DNA from: a virus
Reading direction: 5' to 3' (one strand)
IMG/VR virus record: IMGVR_UViG_3300009176_000014
Location: 1-50,355 of that record
DNA length: 50,355 bases
A program made the position numbers and the translations under genes. A model generated the notes under the pieces. That model had not been told where the DNA came from. It was given only the letters and a program-made list of their open reading frames with translations, and ran no database searches. Below are positions 27,952 to 36,966 of this stretch, in pieces (position 1 is the stretch's first letter; the number at the start of each line of letters is the position of its first letter).

Positions 27952-28424
27952 TGGCTAAGAGAGCACCTAAAGTTATTCAGGAAGGAAATAAAGATGGACG
28001 ACCAACTAAATTTAAGGATGAATATTGCATCCAGGTTGAAAAATTATGCAAATTAGGAGCTACTGATAAGGAAATAGCTGATTTCTTCGAGGTAACAGTT
28101 TCAACAATTAGCGAATGGAAGTTAGAGCACTATAACTTTTCGGATTCCATAAAGGCCGGAAAGGATTTAGCTGATGCAAATGTAGCTGAAAGGCTATATC
28201 AACGAGCTTTAGGCTTCGAGCATCCAAGCGAAGAAATAAAGGTAGTTTCGATGGGTAAGGAAGGTTCAGTAATTGAACGAGTGCCTATAACCAAGATATA
28301 CCCACCAGACCCAACTGCAGCAATATTCTGGTTAAAGAACCGGCAACCAGGTAAATGGCGCGATAAGCAAGAAATTGCAATTGAGCCACTTTCAATAAAT
28401 GTCACCAGAAAGGTCATTAAATGA
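27948..28424 (+). CDS. terS: Terminase small subunit
   Basis: A 158-aa protein with a basic N-terminus, an HTH (KLGATDKEIADFFEVTVSTI) and the segment ADANVAERLYQRALGFEHPS. It ends with the proline/tryptophan block PPDPTAAIFWLKNRQPGKWR, typical of phage small terminases of this type. It recognises the packaging site and recruits the large subunit, encoded immediately downstream with an ATGA overlap. Confidence 0.85.
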   Translation: MMAKRAPKVIQEGNKDGRPTKFKDEYCIQVEKLCKLGATDKEIADFFEVTVSTISEWKLEHYNFSDSIKAGKDLADANVAERLYQRALGFEHPSEEIKVVSMGKEGSVIERVPITKIYPPDPTAAIFWLKNRQPGKWRDKQEIAIEPLSINVTRKVIK

Positions 28425-29734
28425 CCGAATTAGAATTTCAATTAGAGTTCAGCGATCCACAGAACGAACTATTCTTCCCTGAAGGACCATTCCCCAAATT
28501 TACAATAGTTAGAAAGGGCAGACGCGGAGGCCTTACAAAAGGTGCTGCAAATGCCTTTATTGAATATGGACTTTGCGAAGACTATCACTTTTTCCCAAAA
28601 GGTGAATTGCTTTTTCTTTGGGGTGATACTATTTCGGCTAACATCGACAAGTATGTTGAACGCTATTTCATGCCAGAACTCAAAAAACTGCCTCAATCAG
28701 TTTGGAAATGGCGCACTCAGGAACGCGTTTTAAAGATCGGTAGAGCAACGATAGATTTTCGTAGTGCTGATAGGCCAGAAAATTGGGAAGGCTTTGGATA
28801 TCACCTTATATTCCTTAATGAGGCCGGAATTATCCTGGCAGATAATTATCTATATACCAATGCGGTTCTACCGATGCTTATTGATTTTCCAAATGCAAAG
28901 ATTATTGTTGCAGGTGCTCCAAAAGGAAAGCGCAATAAAACCGGAATTCATAAATTTTACGAATTATTCTTGAAAGCTAAGGAAGATCCAATCAGGTATC
29001 GAACAATGCACTTTACTGGTTATGATAATCCATTCATTGCCAGGGATGAAATAAAGCTCATTGAAGAGGCTATGGACTCCGAAACCAAAAAACAGGAGAT
29101 TGACGGTGAATTCATTGATTTGAATGAAAAAGTCTATTTATACGCATTCAGCGAAGAGGTACATGTTTCAAAAGAAAAATATATCCCTAATCCACATTTA
29201 AATATCATAGTGAGTTTTGATTTTAATAAGGATCCTATGACCTGTTCTATCGGACAGCAACCGAACATAAGAAAGCTTATTATTTTTGATTGTATGGAAA
29301 TTGCTAACGGCTCAACACCTGAGCTTTGTGATAGGATTATATCAAAATATCCAGAATTCAGATTTAAAATAGATGTTACAGGAGATGCTACTGGTAAGAA
29401 CAGAAGTCCTTTGCTTGAAGGTGATGTGAATCATTACATTCTGATCAGGCGCAAATTAGCCCTGAAAGATCATAATTTGAAAGTCAGGCAAAGCAACATG
29501 GAACTAAGCGCTAGCCGGATACTTTGTAACTCTATACTGCAAAATGCTGAAGTAATGATAACTGACAATTGTACATTATTAATCAACGATTTAGGCGCTT
29601 CTGTAGATGGATTTGGTGATCTGATTAAGAATAAAGCTAACCCGTTGCACTTCTTTGATGGATTCAGGTATATGCTAGAGGCTTGCTGGCCTGATTTCAT
29701 TACGCACTTTCATAAATATAAAAAAGTTGGCTAA
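28421..29734 (+). CDS. terL: Terminase large subunit
   Basis: A 437-aa packaging motor. ATPase: Walker-A-like GRRGGLTKG (33-41), Walker B HLIFLNEAG with E134 (an Asn stands before it instead of Asp), coupling motif AGAPKG (164-169). Nuclease: D267 in VSFDFNKD, D322 in VTGDATG and D413 in HFFDGFRYMLEA. All three acidic residues are present, so cleavage should be functional. The head genes lie about 15 kb away, beyond the glycan and tail genes. Confidence 0.95.
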   Translation: MTELEFQLEFSDPQNELFFPEGPFPKFTIVRKGRRGGLTKGAANAFIEYGLCEDYHFFPKGELLFLWGDTISANIDKYVERYFMPELKKLPQSVWKWRTQERVLKIGRATIDFRSADRPENWEGFGYHLIFLNEAGIILADNYLYTNAVLPMLIDFPNAKIIVAGAPKGKRNKTGIHKFYELFLKAKEDPIRYRTMHFTGYDNPFIARDEIKLIEEAMDSETKKQEIDGEFIDLNEKVYLYAFSEEVHVSKEKYIPNPHLNIIVSFDFNKDPMTCSIGQQPNIRKLIIFDCMEIANGSTPELCDRIISKYPEFRFKIDVTGDATGKNRSPLLEGDVNHYILIRRKLALKDHNLKVRQSNMELSASRILCNSILQNAEVMITDNCTLLINDLGASVDGFGDLIKNKANPLHFFDGFRYMLEACWPDFITHFHKYKKVG

Positions 29735-29752
29735 ACCCGGTATTTTACGATA

Positions 29753-29774
29753 GTTATACTATATTTGTTATAAC
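29753..29774 (+). promoter_or_regulatory. Promoter with tandem GTTATA operator-like sites
   Basis: TATATTTG (29760-29767) is a perfect -7 box eight bases before the RHH gene. It is flanked exactly by GTTATAC (29753-29759) and GTTATAAC (29767-29774), direct repeats 14 bases apart. Two sites around a -7 box next to an RHH gene suggest autoregulation. Confidence 0.45.
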
Positions 29775-29775
29775 G

Positions 29776-29916
29776 ATGGCAAGTAATCAGGATTGTTTCA
29801 AGATTGAAAAGAAGCTGAAGGAAGAGGCGAAAGAGTTGGCTAAGGCTAAAGGCATGTCTAGGTCAACTCTTTATAGGCTTGCGATTATTGAATTCATTGA
29901 ACGAAATAAAAAATAA
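29776..29916 (+). CDS. Ribbon-helix-helix protein
   Basis: A 46-aa protein with a CopG-like pattern: a short N-terminal strand (CFKIEKKLKEEAKELAKAKG), then MSRSTLYRLAIIEFIERN. Such proteins bind DNA as dimers. It has its own promoter with repeated sites, between the terminase and an HNH gene. Confidence 0.7.
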   Translation: MASNQDCFKIEKKLKEEAKELAKAKGMSRSTLYRLAIIEFIERNKK

Positions 29917-29918
29917 AA

Positions 29919-30452
29919 TTGGAACAAGAATTCACAAAAAATTATACAATTTCTATTATTGGTGTCGTTAAAAGACATCAACACTATATTATTGGAATCG
30001 ATGCCAAAAAATATAATAGGCGTGAATTAATATTAAGGCCTACAATAAACAATACTGGATACTATGCAGTAAAAATTAAATCAAAACATTATTTAGTTCA
30101 TCGATTAATTGCTAAAGCATTTATACCAAACCCAGAAAATAAATCTTTCATTAATCACAAGAATGGCATAAAAACAGATAACAGGATTGAAAATCTTGAA
30201 TGGTCTACGCCTTCTGAAAACAATAAACATGCCTATGATACAGGATTAAAAATAGGCTATTTCACAGGTAAGATTGGGCGATTACACCATAGATCAAAGC
30301 CAATTTCAAAAAACACATTAGATGGTGAATTTATAGAATCATTTGAATCAGCAAGGCAAGCAGCTTTAATTAATGGATATGACCCATCTATTATTGCTAA
30401 CTATGCGAAGCGGAATAAACCATATAAAGGATTTAAATGGTTTTATTTATGA
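29919..30452 (+). CDS. HNH homing endonuclease (NUMOD type)
   Basis: A 177-aa protein. The HNH core is YLVHRLIAKAFIPNPENK, then NHKNGIKTDNRIENLEWST and ENNKHAYDTG. The C-terminus (SKNTLDGEFIESFESARQAA and KGFKWFYL) is a NUMOD1-like DNA-binding part. It starts with TTG at 29919, two bases after the RHH stop; no ATG is available. Free-standing HNH genes next to terminase genes are common, some needed for packaging, others selfish. Confidence 0.85.
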   Translation: MEQEFTKNYTISIIGVVKRHQHYIIGIDAKKYNRRELILRPTINNTGYYAVKIKSKHYLVHRLIAKAFIPNPENKSFINHKNGIKTDNRIENLEWSTPSENNKHAYDTGLKIGYFTGKIGRLHHRSKPISKNTLDGEFIESFESARQAALINGYDPSIIANYAKRNKPYKGFKWFYL

Positions 30453-31012
30453 CAATGAATATTATTGCGCTTGGTGAATCAGCAAAGCATTGGGACGGCT
30501 CAGGACCATCAATTGGTGTAAATGATGCCGGAATGTGGGGGCATCCATTAAACTATCTGCTAATACTTAATACTCCTAATCAATTCAATCCAGAACGTTT
30601 GGAGCATATTAAGAATACTAAGTGCGATAAACTTTATACGGATCATGCCAGCCAATGGGAAAAATATATTCCAGCAGGAGTTCATGTTCACGGCTTCAAT
30701 TCCAGACAATGGTCGCCATCAAACAAGCTCGAAAAGATCAGCAAGAATTATCTTTATCATTCCAAGACAAGTACTTTTGCAGCGATTAGTTTGGCATTCT
30801 CATGGGGATTCACAAACATCATTCTTTGGGGCGTTGACTTCAAAGATCATAAGATTTACAAACCTGGTAATGATAGCTTTATAAACGAGTTCACAGCTTA
30901 TAAAACTTTCTGGCAAGCTCTTCAAAAAGCAGGGGTTAATTTATATTTAGGGCACGAAGGAAGTAATTTAAATTTCTTACCGATATGGCAACAGCAAATT
31001 CACAAGCAGTAG
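30449..31012 (+). CDS. Rossmann-like protein, MptE/DUF115-like
   Basis: A 187-aa protein from the ATG overlapping the upstream stop (another ATG follows two codons later). It opens NIIALGESAKHWDGSGPSIG and contains TSTFAAISLAFSWGFTNIIL followed by WGVDF. That pattern resembles proteins related to MptE-like or glycan-synthesis accessory enzymes. It starts the sugar-modification island. The family assignment is tentative. Confidence 0.55.
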   Translation: MTMNIIALGESAKHWDGSGPSIGVNDAGMWGHPLNYLLILNTPNQFNPERLEHIKNTKCDKLYTDHASQWEKYIPAGVHVHGFNSRQWSPSNKLEKISKNYLYHSKTSTFAAISLAFSWGFTNIILWGVDFKDHKIYKPGNDSFINEFTAYKTFWQALQKAGVNLYLGHEGSNLNFLPIWQQQIHKQ

Positions 31013-31221
31013 CATTTGTAAAGCAGCGTGTTGAGCAAAGGTTCACGCACTGGCATAATAAGGTTGAAACAGAAACAGTTGCTAAGGCTATTGAAAATCT
31101 GAAAGCTTGCAAATGGTGGGAATTTAAAAAGAAGCGCAATTTGAAACAGGAATTGTTTGGAGCTTATCTAATTAAGCAGACTATTAAAGGTGCTATTGCT
31201 GAAATAAGACTTTTGAAGTAA
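30985..31221 (+). CDS. Hypothetical basic helical protein
   Basis: A 78-aa protein rich in Lys, Ala and Glu (QAVAFVKQRVEQRFTHWHNK). It overlaps both neighbours, the first by 28 bases and the next by one. No family recognised. Confidence 0.6.
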   Translation: MATANSQAVAFVKQRVEQRFTHWHNKVETETVAKAIENLKACKWWEFKKKRNLKQELFGAYLIKQTIKGAIAEIRLLK

Positions 31222-31862
31222 TGGAGCCTTACGCAATTATAACACCAACACGCGACAGGCCAAATATGCTTGAGTTTTGTAAGTATCAAGTAAGCCAGTT
31301 TACTATTCAGCCATCGAAGCATTACATTATTGACTTTGAACCATTGAGCGACAAAGTAGATATTGCAGCGCGATTGCAGCTCGGAATTGAAATGGCTAAG
31401 AGTGATGGAATAGATGTTTGCTTTGTTGTGGAAGATGATGATTTTTATGATGCTACATATATTTCACGATTCGGAGACTTCAAAGGAATTGACTTTTTCG
31501 GTACTGAATACTCTATTTATTACAACATTAAAACCAAGCAATGGCAATACCTTTACCATGACGGAAGATCTTCGCTTTACTCTACAGGGTTCAGAGTTTC
31601 GGCAATGGAACGATTTAATTGGCATACTCAAGAGCATACGCCATTTGTTGATATCGCTATGTGGAAGTATTCAGAGTTAAAATATTTTAAGCGTAAATTC
31701 ATTTTGAATAGTGGAGCGATTGGAATTAAAGGTCATGGCGAAGGCGCAACAGGCGGCAAAGGTCACATAATTAACCTGAAGAACCATGATAAAGAAATGG
31801 TTTGGCTGCAGTCAAACACAGCATCGGAAGCATTTGAGTTTTATAAAAACTTTCAAGCATGA
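31221..31862 (+). CDS. Glycosyltransferase (GT-A fold)
   Basis: A 213-aa protein. It begins YAIITPTRDRPNMLEFC and has an acidic metal site VEDDDFYD near residue 72. A later acidic residue in FVDIAMWKYS and a C-terminal GHGEGATGGKGH loop complete the pattern. It should transfer a sugar from a nucleotide donor in the cytoplasm. It has no membrane segment. It is part of a co-translated island of sugar enzymes. Confidence 0.7.
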   Translation: MEPYAIITPTRDRPNMLEFCKYQVSQFTIQPSKHYIIDFEPLSDKVDIAARLQLGIEMAKSDGIDVCFVVEDDDFYDATYISRFGDFKGIDFFGTEYSIYYNIKTKQWQYLYHDGRSSLYSTGFRVSAMERFNWHTQEHTPFVDIAMWKYSELKYFKRKFILNSGAIGIKGHGEGATGGKGHIINLKNHDKEMVWLQSNTASEAFEFYKNFQA

Positions 31863-32113
31863 GGAATAAAATAGTATCATGTAATGTATGGTGTGTTGAT
31901 AATGAAAGATCATTAATTGAAATGGGAATGCCAGAAGGTGATAGATGGATGCCAATAGTTATAGATTTTTCAATTGTCGAAGCTATAAAATTGGCCGGAG
32001 AATCTGAATTTATTGGTGATGATAAGGCTACTGTTTATTTCAATAACAATTATTTAACACTTGATCTAACATATAAAGAAGCTGTCCAAATTTGGATGGA
32101 GATAAAGCAATGA
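31859..32113 (+). CDS. Hypothetical 84-aa protein
   Basis: A small acidic beta-type protein (RSLIEMGMPEGDRWMPIVID). It is coupled by ATGA overlaps to glycosyltransferase genes on both sides. It might be a regulatory partner; there is no direct evidence. Confidence 0.6.
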   Translation: MRNKIVSCNVWCVDNERSLIEMGMPEGDRWMPIVIDFSIVEAIKLAGESEFIGDDKATVYFNNNYLTLDLTYKEAVQIWMEIKQ

Positions 32114-32817
32114 AAATAGAAGCCTTCATAATAATGTTCAATGAATCGGAAATACTTCCGTTAGTAATTCGTCATTACAAGAAATTCTGTGATCATATAA
32201 CTTTCTTCGACAACTACTCAACAGACTCAAGCCAGTTAATAGCCGAATCAATGGACTGTGATGTTAAGAAGTTCGGCAAACCTGGCGTGCTTGATGATCA
32301 GGCTTATTTAGATGTTAAGAACCATTGTTGGAAAGGTATCGATGCTGATTGGGTAATCATAGTTGATTGTGATGAGATTGTGGCTACTAATAGAGGTGAT
32401 CTTTATGGAGAAATTGGAAGATCAACCATATTTGAAACAATAGGATGGAATGTATATTCAAATGAAATGCCGAAAGAATCACTTTCAGAGATAACGACTG
32501 GTTATCAATTTGATAATTATTCTAAGACTGTTATTTTCAATCCAAAAGAAATTAAAGAGATCAACTACAAACCCGGGGCGCATGATTGTAACCCAATAGG
32601 TAATATTATTTACGCTAACGAATCTGATATACCATATCTTCTCCACTACAAACACATAGGAGGCGTTGAGCGTCTTTTAAAACGGAATAGAGAGTACATG
32701 AAGCGCATGAGCGCAAACAATAAGCGTAAAGGTTGGGGTTGTCACTACTGGCAGCCTGAAGCACAGACAAGGCGTGAATTCGCAGAACGATTGGCAATTA
32801 GTAAACCATTGATATAA
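32110..32817 (+). CDS. Glycosyltransferase family 2-like
   Basis: A 235-aa protein. The ATG at 32110 is preferred over TTG at 32092 because it overlaps the upstream stop. Motifs: FIIMFNESEILPLVIRHYKK, FFDNYSTDSS and the acidic site WVIIVDCDEIV (D-C-D). This is the pattern of the Glyco_tranf_2_4 group. The C-terminus is basic and aromatic (KRKGWGCHYWQPEAQTRREF). Cytosolic sugar transfer is likely; the acceptor is unknown. Confidence 0.8.
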   Translation: MKIEAFIIMFNESEILPLVIRHYKKFCDHITFFDNYSTDSSQLIAESMDCDVKKFGKPGVLDDQAYLDVKNHCWKGIDADWVIIVDCDEIVATNRGDLYGEIGRSTIFETIGWNVYSNEMPKESLSEITTGYQFDNYSKTVIFNPKEIKEINYKPGAHDCNPIGNIIYANESDIPYLLHYKHIGGVERLLKRNREYMKRMSANNKRKGWGCHYWQPEAQTRREFAERLAISKPLI

Positions 32818-32960
32818 TGTTTAAGGTATATGTAAAAGGCATGATTTCAGCTTCAATATGCATTGACTACATTAATTTGCATTTTGATTTCAAAGGAGCC
32901 ACAAATAATGATGGATATTGGACAATAAGATTTGCGCCATTAACATCTAAAATTGTATGA
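32817..32960 (+). CDS. Hypothetical 47-aa protein
   Basis: ATG at 32817 overlapping the stop of the GT gene by one base; the stop overlaps the next ATG. Product MFKVYVKGMISASICIDYIN and on, small and beta-like. Supported by perfect coupling on both sides. Confidence 0.55.
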   Translation: MFKVYVKGMISASICIDYINLHFDFKGATNNDGYWTIRFAPLTSKIV

Positions 32961-33703
32961 ACGTAACGTGTGACTTTCTCGGGCGACTTTCCAACAATAT
33001 CTTTCAGGTGGCGGCCATGATCGGCTACACTTCAAAACATGGAGGTACTTGGGGAATACCAGCAACGTATAGACATAAGACTATTTATGATTACTGGCCC
33101 CATCTACCGAAATACAAAGGACGTTCATTGCCAGTATGGAGAGAACCAGATTTTAATTTCACTGAAATACCAGAACATAAAGGAGGCGTTAAACTTCATG
33201 GCTTCTTTCAGTCATTGAAATACTTTGAGCATTGCCAGGATGAAGTGAGGCACTGGATACGATTGAAAGAAACTCCTATTGAGCGCGTGGGGATACACAT
33301 TCGTAGAGGCGACTATCTTCAATATGCTGATAGGTTTCCGACATTGACCACGCCTTATATTCAAAATGCAATAGGATATTTCATAAATAAGGGATATTAT
33401 AAATTCATAATATTCAGTGATGATATGGAATGGTGCAGGCAATATTTTGGAATCAAACAGGATGATATGATAATTTATTCTGAAGGCCGAAACGAATTCG
33501 AAGACATGTCTTTACTAGCTTCATGTGAGCATCAGATCATTGCAAATAGTACTTTCTCATGGATGGCAGCATGGTATAATACAAACAAAAACAAGATTGT
33601 AGTATGTCCGTCCGCTGAAACATGGTTTGGCCCCGCTAATAATTTAAAGGATAAAACTTTTGACCTAATTCCGACACAATGGCATCAAATACCGAACCTT
33701 TAA
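32957..33703 (+). CDS. GT11-type fucosyltransferase-like protein
   Basis: A 248-aa protein with the GT11 marks: GRLSNNIFQVAAMIGYTSKH at the start, VGIHIRRGDYLQY near residue 111, FIIFSDDMEWCRQYF, and the IANSTFSWMAAWYN block near residue 193. GT11 enzymes transfer fucose from GDP-fucose in alpha-1,2 linkage. The phage carries no GDP-fucose genes, so the donor must come from the host. Cytosolic. Confidence 0.85.
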   Translation: MNVTCDFLGRLSNNIFQVAAMIGYTSKHGGTWGIPATYRHKTIYDYWPHLPKYKGRSLPVWREPDFNFTEIPEHKGGVKLHGFFQSLKYFEHCQDEVRHWIRLKETPIERVGIHIRRGDYLQYADRFPTLTTPYIQNAIGYFINKGYYKFIIFSDDMEWCRQYFGIKQDDMIIYSEGRNEFEDMSLLASCEHQIIANSTFSWMAAWYNTNKNKIVVCPSAETWFGPANNLKDKTFDLIPTQWHQIPNL

Positions 33704-33876
33704 TATTTGGAGTTGAGTATAACTTGTGGCGCGAAGGTGAATATATTGGCCGCTCTATTTGGACTGATGATAAAAACATAGGCCCATCATTCATAGGTAA
33801 ATCAGATGATGATGAAGGAAATATTGTTAATGAAGTTTACATAGCTGACAAATGGGAATTGACGAAAGAAAAATAA
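33679..33876 (+). CDS. Hypothetical 65-aa acidic protein
   Basis: A small protein (EPLIFGVEYNLWREGEYIGR) starting 25 bases inside the fucosyltransferase gene and overlapping the next by 25 bases. Composition looks natural. Role unknown. Confidence 0.55.
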   Translation: MASNTEPLIFGVEYNLWREGEYIGRSIWTDDKNIGPSFIGKSDDDEGNIVNEVYIADKWELTKEK

Positions 33877-34568
33877 GCATATGCATTACTACGTATAATC
33901 GTGGTGACATGACAGTGAATTCATTTCAAAGAGTTTTGAATGATCCGCGCGTCAGTGAAATAGTTATCATTGATGATTGCAGTAATTCGGATGAATGGAA
34001 TAAGCTTTGCAACAACATCGGAGCATTAAACAACTTCAAAATTAAGCTTCATCGTAACGAACAAAATTTAGGATGCTTCAGGAATAAGCGCGAGGCAATT
34101 TCGAAGGCTGAAAATGAATTCGTTATTATACTTGATTCTGATAACTCACTTGATACTGATTACATTGACCATATTTACGCTTATGGACTATGGGGTAAAA
34201 ATGTAGTTTATGCTCCCGACTTCGCAAAGCCAAAATTTGATTACAGCGGATTTGCATCAAAAGTAATTACAAAGAAAAATGTCAGGCATTTTGTTAATCA
34301 GCAAAACTTTGATGCTTTAATCAATACTATGAATTACTTTGTTAATCGAGATGAGTATCTTAGAGTTTGGAATGATAAAGAAGAACCTCACGCTATTGAT
34401 AGCCTTTATCAGAATGTGCAATGGCTTGAAGCAGGGAATATGATCTTAATTGTTAAAGGACTTCAGTATGAACATAGTGTGCATAGGGGAAGCCTTTATA
34501 TGCAAATGGGGCATAGAACAGATGTTCTATTTAAATTTTTAAAGAACAGACTTAAAGCAATGAAATGA
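33852..34568 (+). CDS. Glycosyltransferase family 2
   Basis: A 238-aa GT2 protein. It starts with ISICITTYNRGDMTVNSFQR, then IVIIDDCSNSDEW and the metal site FVIILDSDNSLD (D-S-D) around residue 95. The C-terminal region has HSVHRGSLYMQMGHR. The ATG overlaps the previous frame. Inverting transfer of a hexose or related sugar is expected; the acceptor is unknown. Confidence 0.85.
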   Translation: MGIDERKISICITTYNRGDMTVNSFQRVLNDPRVSEIVIIDDCSNSDEWNKLCNNIGALNNFKIKLHRNEQNLGCFRNKREAISKAENEFVIILDSDNSLDTDYIDHIYAYGLWGKNVVYAPDFAKPKFDYSGFASKVITKKNVRHFVNQQNFDALINTMNYFVNRDEYLRVWNDKEEPHAIDSLYQNVQWLEAGNMILIVKGLQYEHSVHRGSLYMQMGHRTDVLFKFLKNRLKAMK

Positions 34569-34795
34569 AAAAGCCAATAGCAATATTAGATCAGTTTATT
34601 GAAAAAGGTAGAACAATTACCTATATGACTACCTTCGGAAAACAAAATGATGGTAGAATGCCTAATAGTATAGCTATATTTAAAATTTACCTTAAATCAG
34701 AAAAAAGTTTTATTGAAAAATTATTACCATTCATATATCGCAAAAGATTGTTTAATTGGTCAAATAAACATTTAATCGCTAATCAATCATGCTAA
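34565..34795 (+). CDS. Hypothetical basic protein
   Basis: A 76-aa protein (MKKPIAILDQFIEKGRTITY) with a basic C-terminal half. It is coupled to the GT2 gene by ATGA and overlaps the methyltransferase start by seven bases. No family recognised. Confidence 0.55.
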   Translation: MKKPIAILDQFIEKGRTITYMTTFGKQNDGRMPNSIAIFKIYLKSEKSFIEKLLPFIYRKRLFNWSNKHLIANQSC

Positions 34796-35430
34796 TTGAT
34801 TTCAACAAACTTTGGCCAAAATACGGAATCATACCGAAAGGTGTTTTGCATATTGGCAGCAGCACCGGACAAGAAACTGAGCACTACATTAACTTAGGCG
34901 TTCGTGATATTTGTTACATTGAAGCTTTGCCAGATGTTTACAAAGGACTAAAAGAACATGTTAAAAAGTTTCCTGGCAAGTTTACATGTATCAATGCATG
35001 CATTTCAGAGTTAGACGGTGCTGAGGTAATTTTCAACAAGACAAATAACGAAGGGCAGAGTAGTTCTATGTTAGAATTTGGAACCCACTCGAAAGAACAC
35101 CCAGGCGTTAAGGTAATTGAAAAGATGAGGTTGAAAACTTCGCGAGTTGAAACACTTTACCGAACTCAAGGAATTGAAATTAATAGATTTGATTTCCTTA
35201 ATATTGATCTACAAGGCGCTGAGTTGATAGCATTGAAGAGCATGAGTTATTTGCTTGAATATTTTCATTGGGCATACATTGAGGTGAATAAAAAACAGCT
35301 ATATGAGGGATGTCCATTGGTTGGCGAAATAGATTCATTCATGCATTCACATGGATTTATCGGAGTTGAAGAAAAATATACTCGGCACGGATGGGGTGAC
35401 AAACTTTATGAAAAAGACTATTCAATATGA
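34789..35430 (+). CDS. FkbM-type methyltransferase
   Basis: A 213-aa SAM-dependent methyltransferase. The SAM site is HIGSSTGQETEHYINLG; the FkbM marks CYIEALPDVYKGLKEH and FDFLNIDLQGAELIALKSM are clear. Relatives O-methylate sugars of glycans and polyketides. In this island it probably caps a sugar added by the neighbouring transferases. Confidence 0.85.
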   Translation: MLIDFNKLWPKYGIIPKGVLHIGSSTGQETEHYINLGVRDICYIEALPDVYKGLKEHVKKFPGKFTCINACISELDGAEVIFNKTNNEGQSSSMLEFGTHSKEHPGVKVIEKMRLKTSRVETLYRTQGIEINRFDFLNIDLQGAELIALKSMSYLLEYFHWAYIEVNKKQLYEGCPLVGEIDSFMHSHGFIGVEEKYTRHGWGDKLYEKDYSI

Positions 35431-35966
35431 CACTCGACGAACTAGCAATAAAATACGGAACTGATAAGAGTAGTTTAGATCATAACTACACTGAGTTCTA
35501 TGAAAGATACTTACCCAAGAATCCTAAGAAGATTTTAGAGATCGGAGTGCTTACCGGGGCCAGTATTCGAATGTGGAAAGAATATTTTCCTGAGGCTGAG
35601 ATTCACGGTCTTGATTTGTTTGAAGAACATTCTGAGCCTGATATTGAAGGGGTGAAGTGGTGGAAAGGAAGTCAGACAGATCCTAACATTTTGCATTTGT
35701 TGAGAAAGGAAAACTTTGACCTAATAATTGATGACGGTAGCCATGTATCAATTCATCAATTAATAAGTTTCTTTTCTCTATATCAAAGAGGTTGTTATTA
35801 CTTCATAGAAGATGTTCACGCAAATTTGGAAGAATTCTATAGACAAGGATTACCAGAACCATTAGTTATTCAAAATATACTTTCCAGATTAAGCGGATAT
35901 AGATTTGATTGCTTGACTCAAAAAATAATGCTTTGCCATATTCCAGCTATTCCAAAAGTATTATGA
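35427..35966 (+). CDS. Class I SAM methyltransferase
   Basis: A 179-aa protein. It opens with LAIKYGTDKSSLDHNYTEFY, has the SAM motif ILEIGVLTGASIRMWKEYFP, an acidic loop GLDLFEEHSEPD and IDDGSHVSIHQL, typical of methyltransferases found in sugar and macrolide clusters. It is somewhat short at the C-terminus. ATGA overlaps link it to both neighbours. Confidence 0.85.
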   Translation: MTLDELAIKYGTDKSSLDHNYTEFYERYLPKNPKKILEIGVLTGASIRMWKEYFPEAEIHGLDLFEEHSEPDIEGVKWWKGSQTDPNILHLLRKENFDLIIDDGSHVSIHQLISFFSLYQRGCYYFIEDVHANLEEFYRQGLPEPLVIQNILSRLSGYRFDCLTQKIMLCHIPAIPKVL

Positions 35967-36757
35967 TCAACGTACCGATAGAATTCCGTCCTCATCATCC
36001 TTTTCCATATCCCCCTAATAACGTGCAGACGTTTGAGGAATGGTTATCTACTCAACACATACCAGAATCAGAACGTACCTACTTGCCAGTTTTTTGGACT
36101 AGCTACTATTGCAAACATAAGTACGGGAAAGACGCAAGGAAGATGCGTGATCTTCAGGCATACATAAACTGCCTTGATAAAAACAAAAAGTATTTCACGG
36201 TTTGTCAGTATGACGACAGCATTATAAACAGCCTTAATCATATTGATATTAAAATTTACGGCATGGGCGGAGGCCGGATTGATTCACCATTACCATTGAT
36301 ATGCCAGCCTCACCCATACGAATTTAATGTCGGTAGGACTGTCTTTGCTTCATTCCTGGGAGCAAATAACCATCCGATCAGACGCGAAGTACTTGCTCTA
36401 AAAAGTAATGACTATCAAGTATCATCGGCAAAGGTTGATATAAAACAATATTGTGAGTTAATGGCAAAGTCTATTTTCTCACTTTGCCCTCGCGGTTATG
36501 GTGCTAGTTCATTCCGTATTTGTGAAGCATTGCAATACGGGAGTATACCAATCTATATTTCAGATCAATTCATTATACCATTCGGATTAGATTTTAACGA
36601 ATTTGGCGTTTTAATCAAGCAAGGTGAAGACATTAACAAAGTATTGCGCGATATACCACTTTGTGAGATAAAGAAGAAACAAGAGGCAGGAAAGCGCATC
36701 TATCAGGAGTATTACACGTATGAAGGTTGCTACAAAAACTTAATTAAAAGCTTATGA
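35963..36757 (+). CDS. Exostosin-like glycosyltransferase (GT47 type)
   Basis: A 264-aa protein from the ATG at 35963; an upstream start at 35909 would lie inside the previous gene. The exostosin mark FSLCPRGYGASSFRICEALQ, then YGSIPIYISD, sits near residues 170-200. Upstream is FASFLGANNHPIRREVL. This is the C-terminal domain type of GT47 enzymes, which here would add a sugar in the cytosol. The third transferase fold in one island. Confidence 0.8.
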   Translation: MINVPIEFRPHHPFPYPPNNVQTFEEWLSTQHIPESERTYLPVFWTSYYCKHKYGKDARKMRDLQAYINCLDKNKKYFTVCQYDDSIINSLNHIDIKIYGMGGGRIDSPLPLICQPHPYEFNVGRTVFASFLGANNHPIRREVLALKSNDYQVSSAKVDIKQYCELMAKSIFSLCPRGYGASSFRICEALQYGSIPIYISDQFIIPFGLDFNEFGVLIKQGEDINKVLRDIPLCEIKKKQEAGKRIYQEYYTYEGCYKNLIKSL

Positions 36758-36966
36758 GTTGTTCCAATAATATTCCTCCCGAAAATTTAGGAGAATGTCG
36801 TGAAATTTGGAGATCGGAATTTATTAAATGTAATCTATGCACTCATGCATGGATAGGTGTTTTCGAGGCATCTTGTATTGAGCTAGAATGCCCAAATTGT
36901 CATAATATGACTGAATTTGAATTAATTACTCAGGAAGAGTATGTAAACAATAAATCAAAACCATGA
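36754..36966 (+). CDS. Small zinc-ribbon protein
   Basis: A 70-aa protein with C-x2-C (KCNLCTHAW) and a second C-x2-C (LECPNCHNMTEF), a classical zinc ribbon. It follows the glycan genes with ATGA coupling. Role unknown. Confidence 0.7.
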   Translation: MSCSNNIPPENLGECREIWRSEFIKCNLCTHAWIGVFEASCIELECPNCHNMTEFELITQEEYVNNKSKP

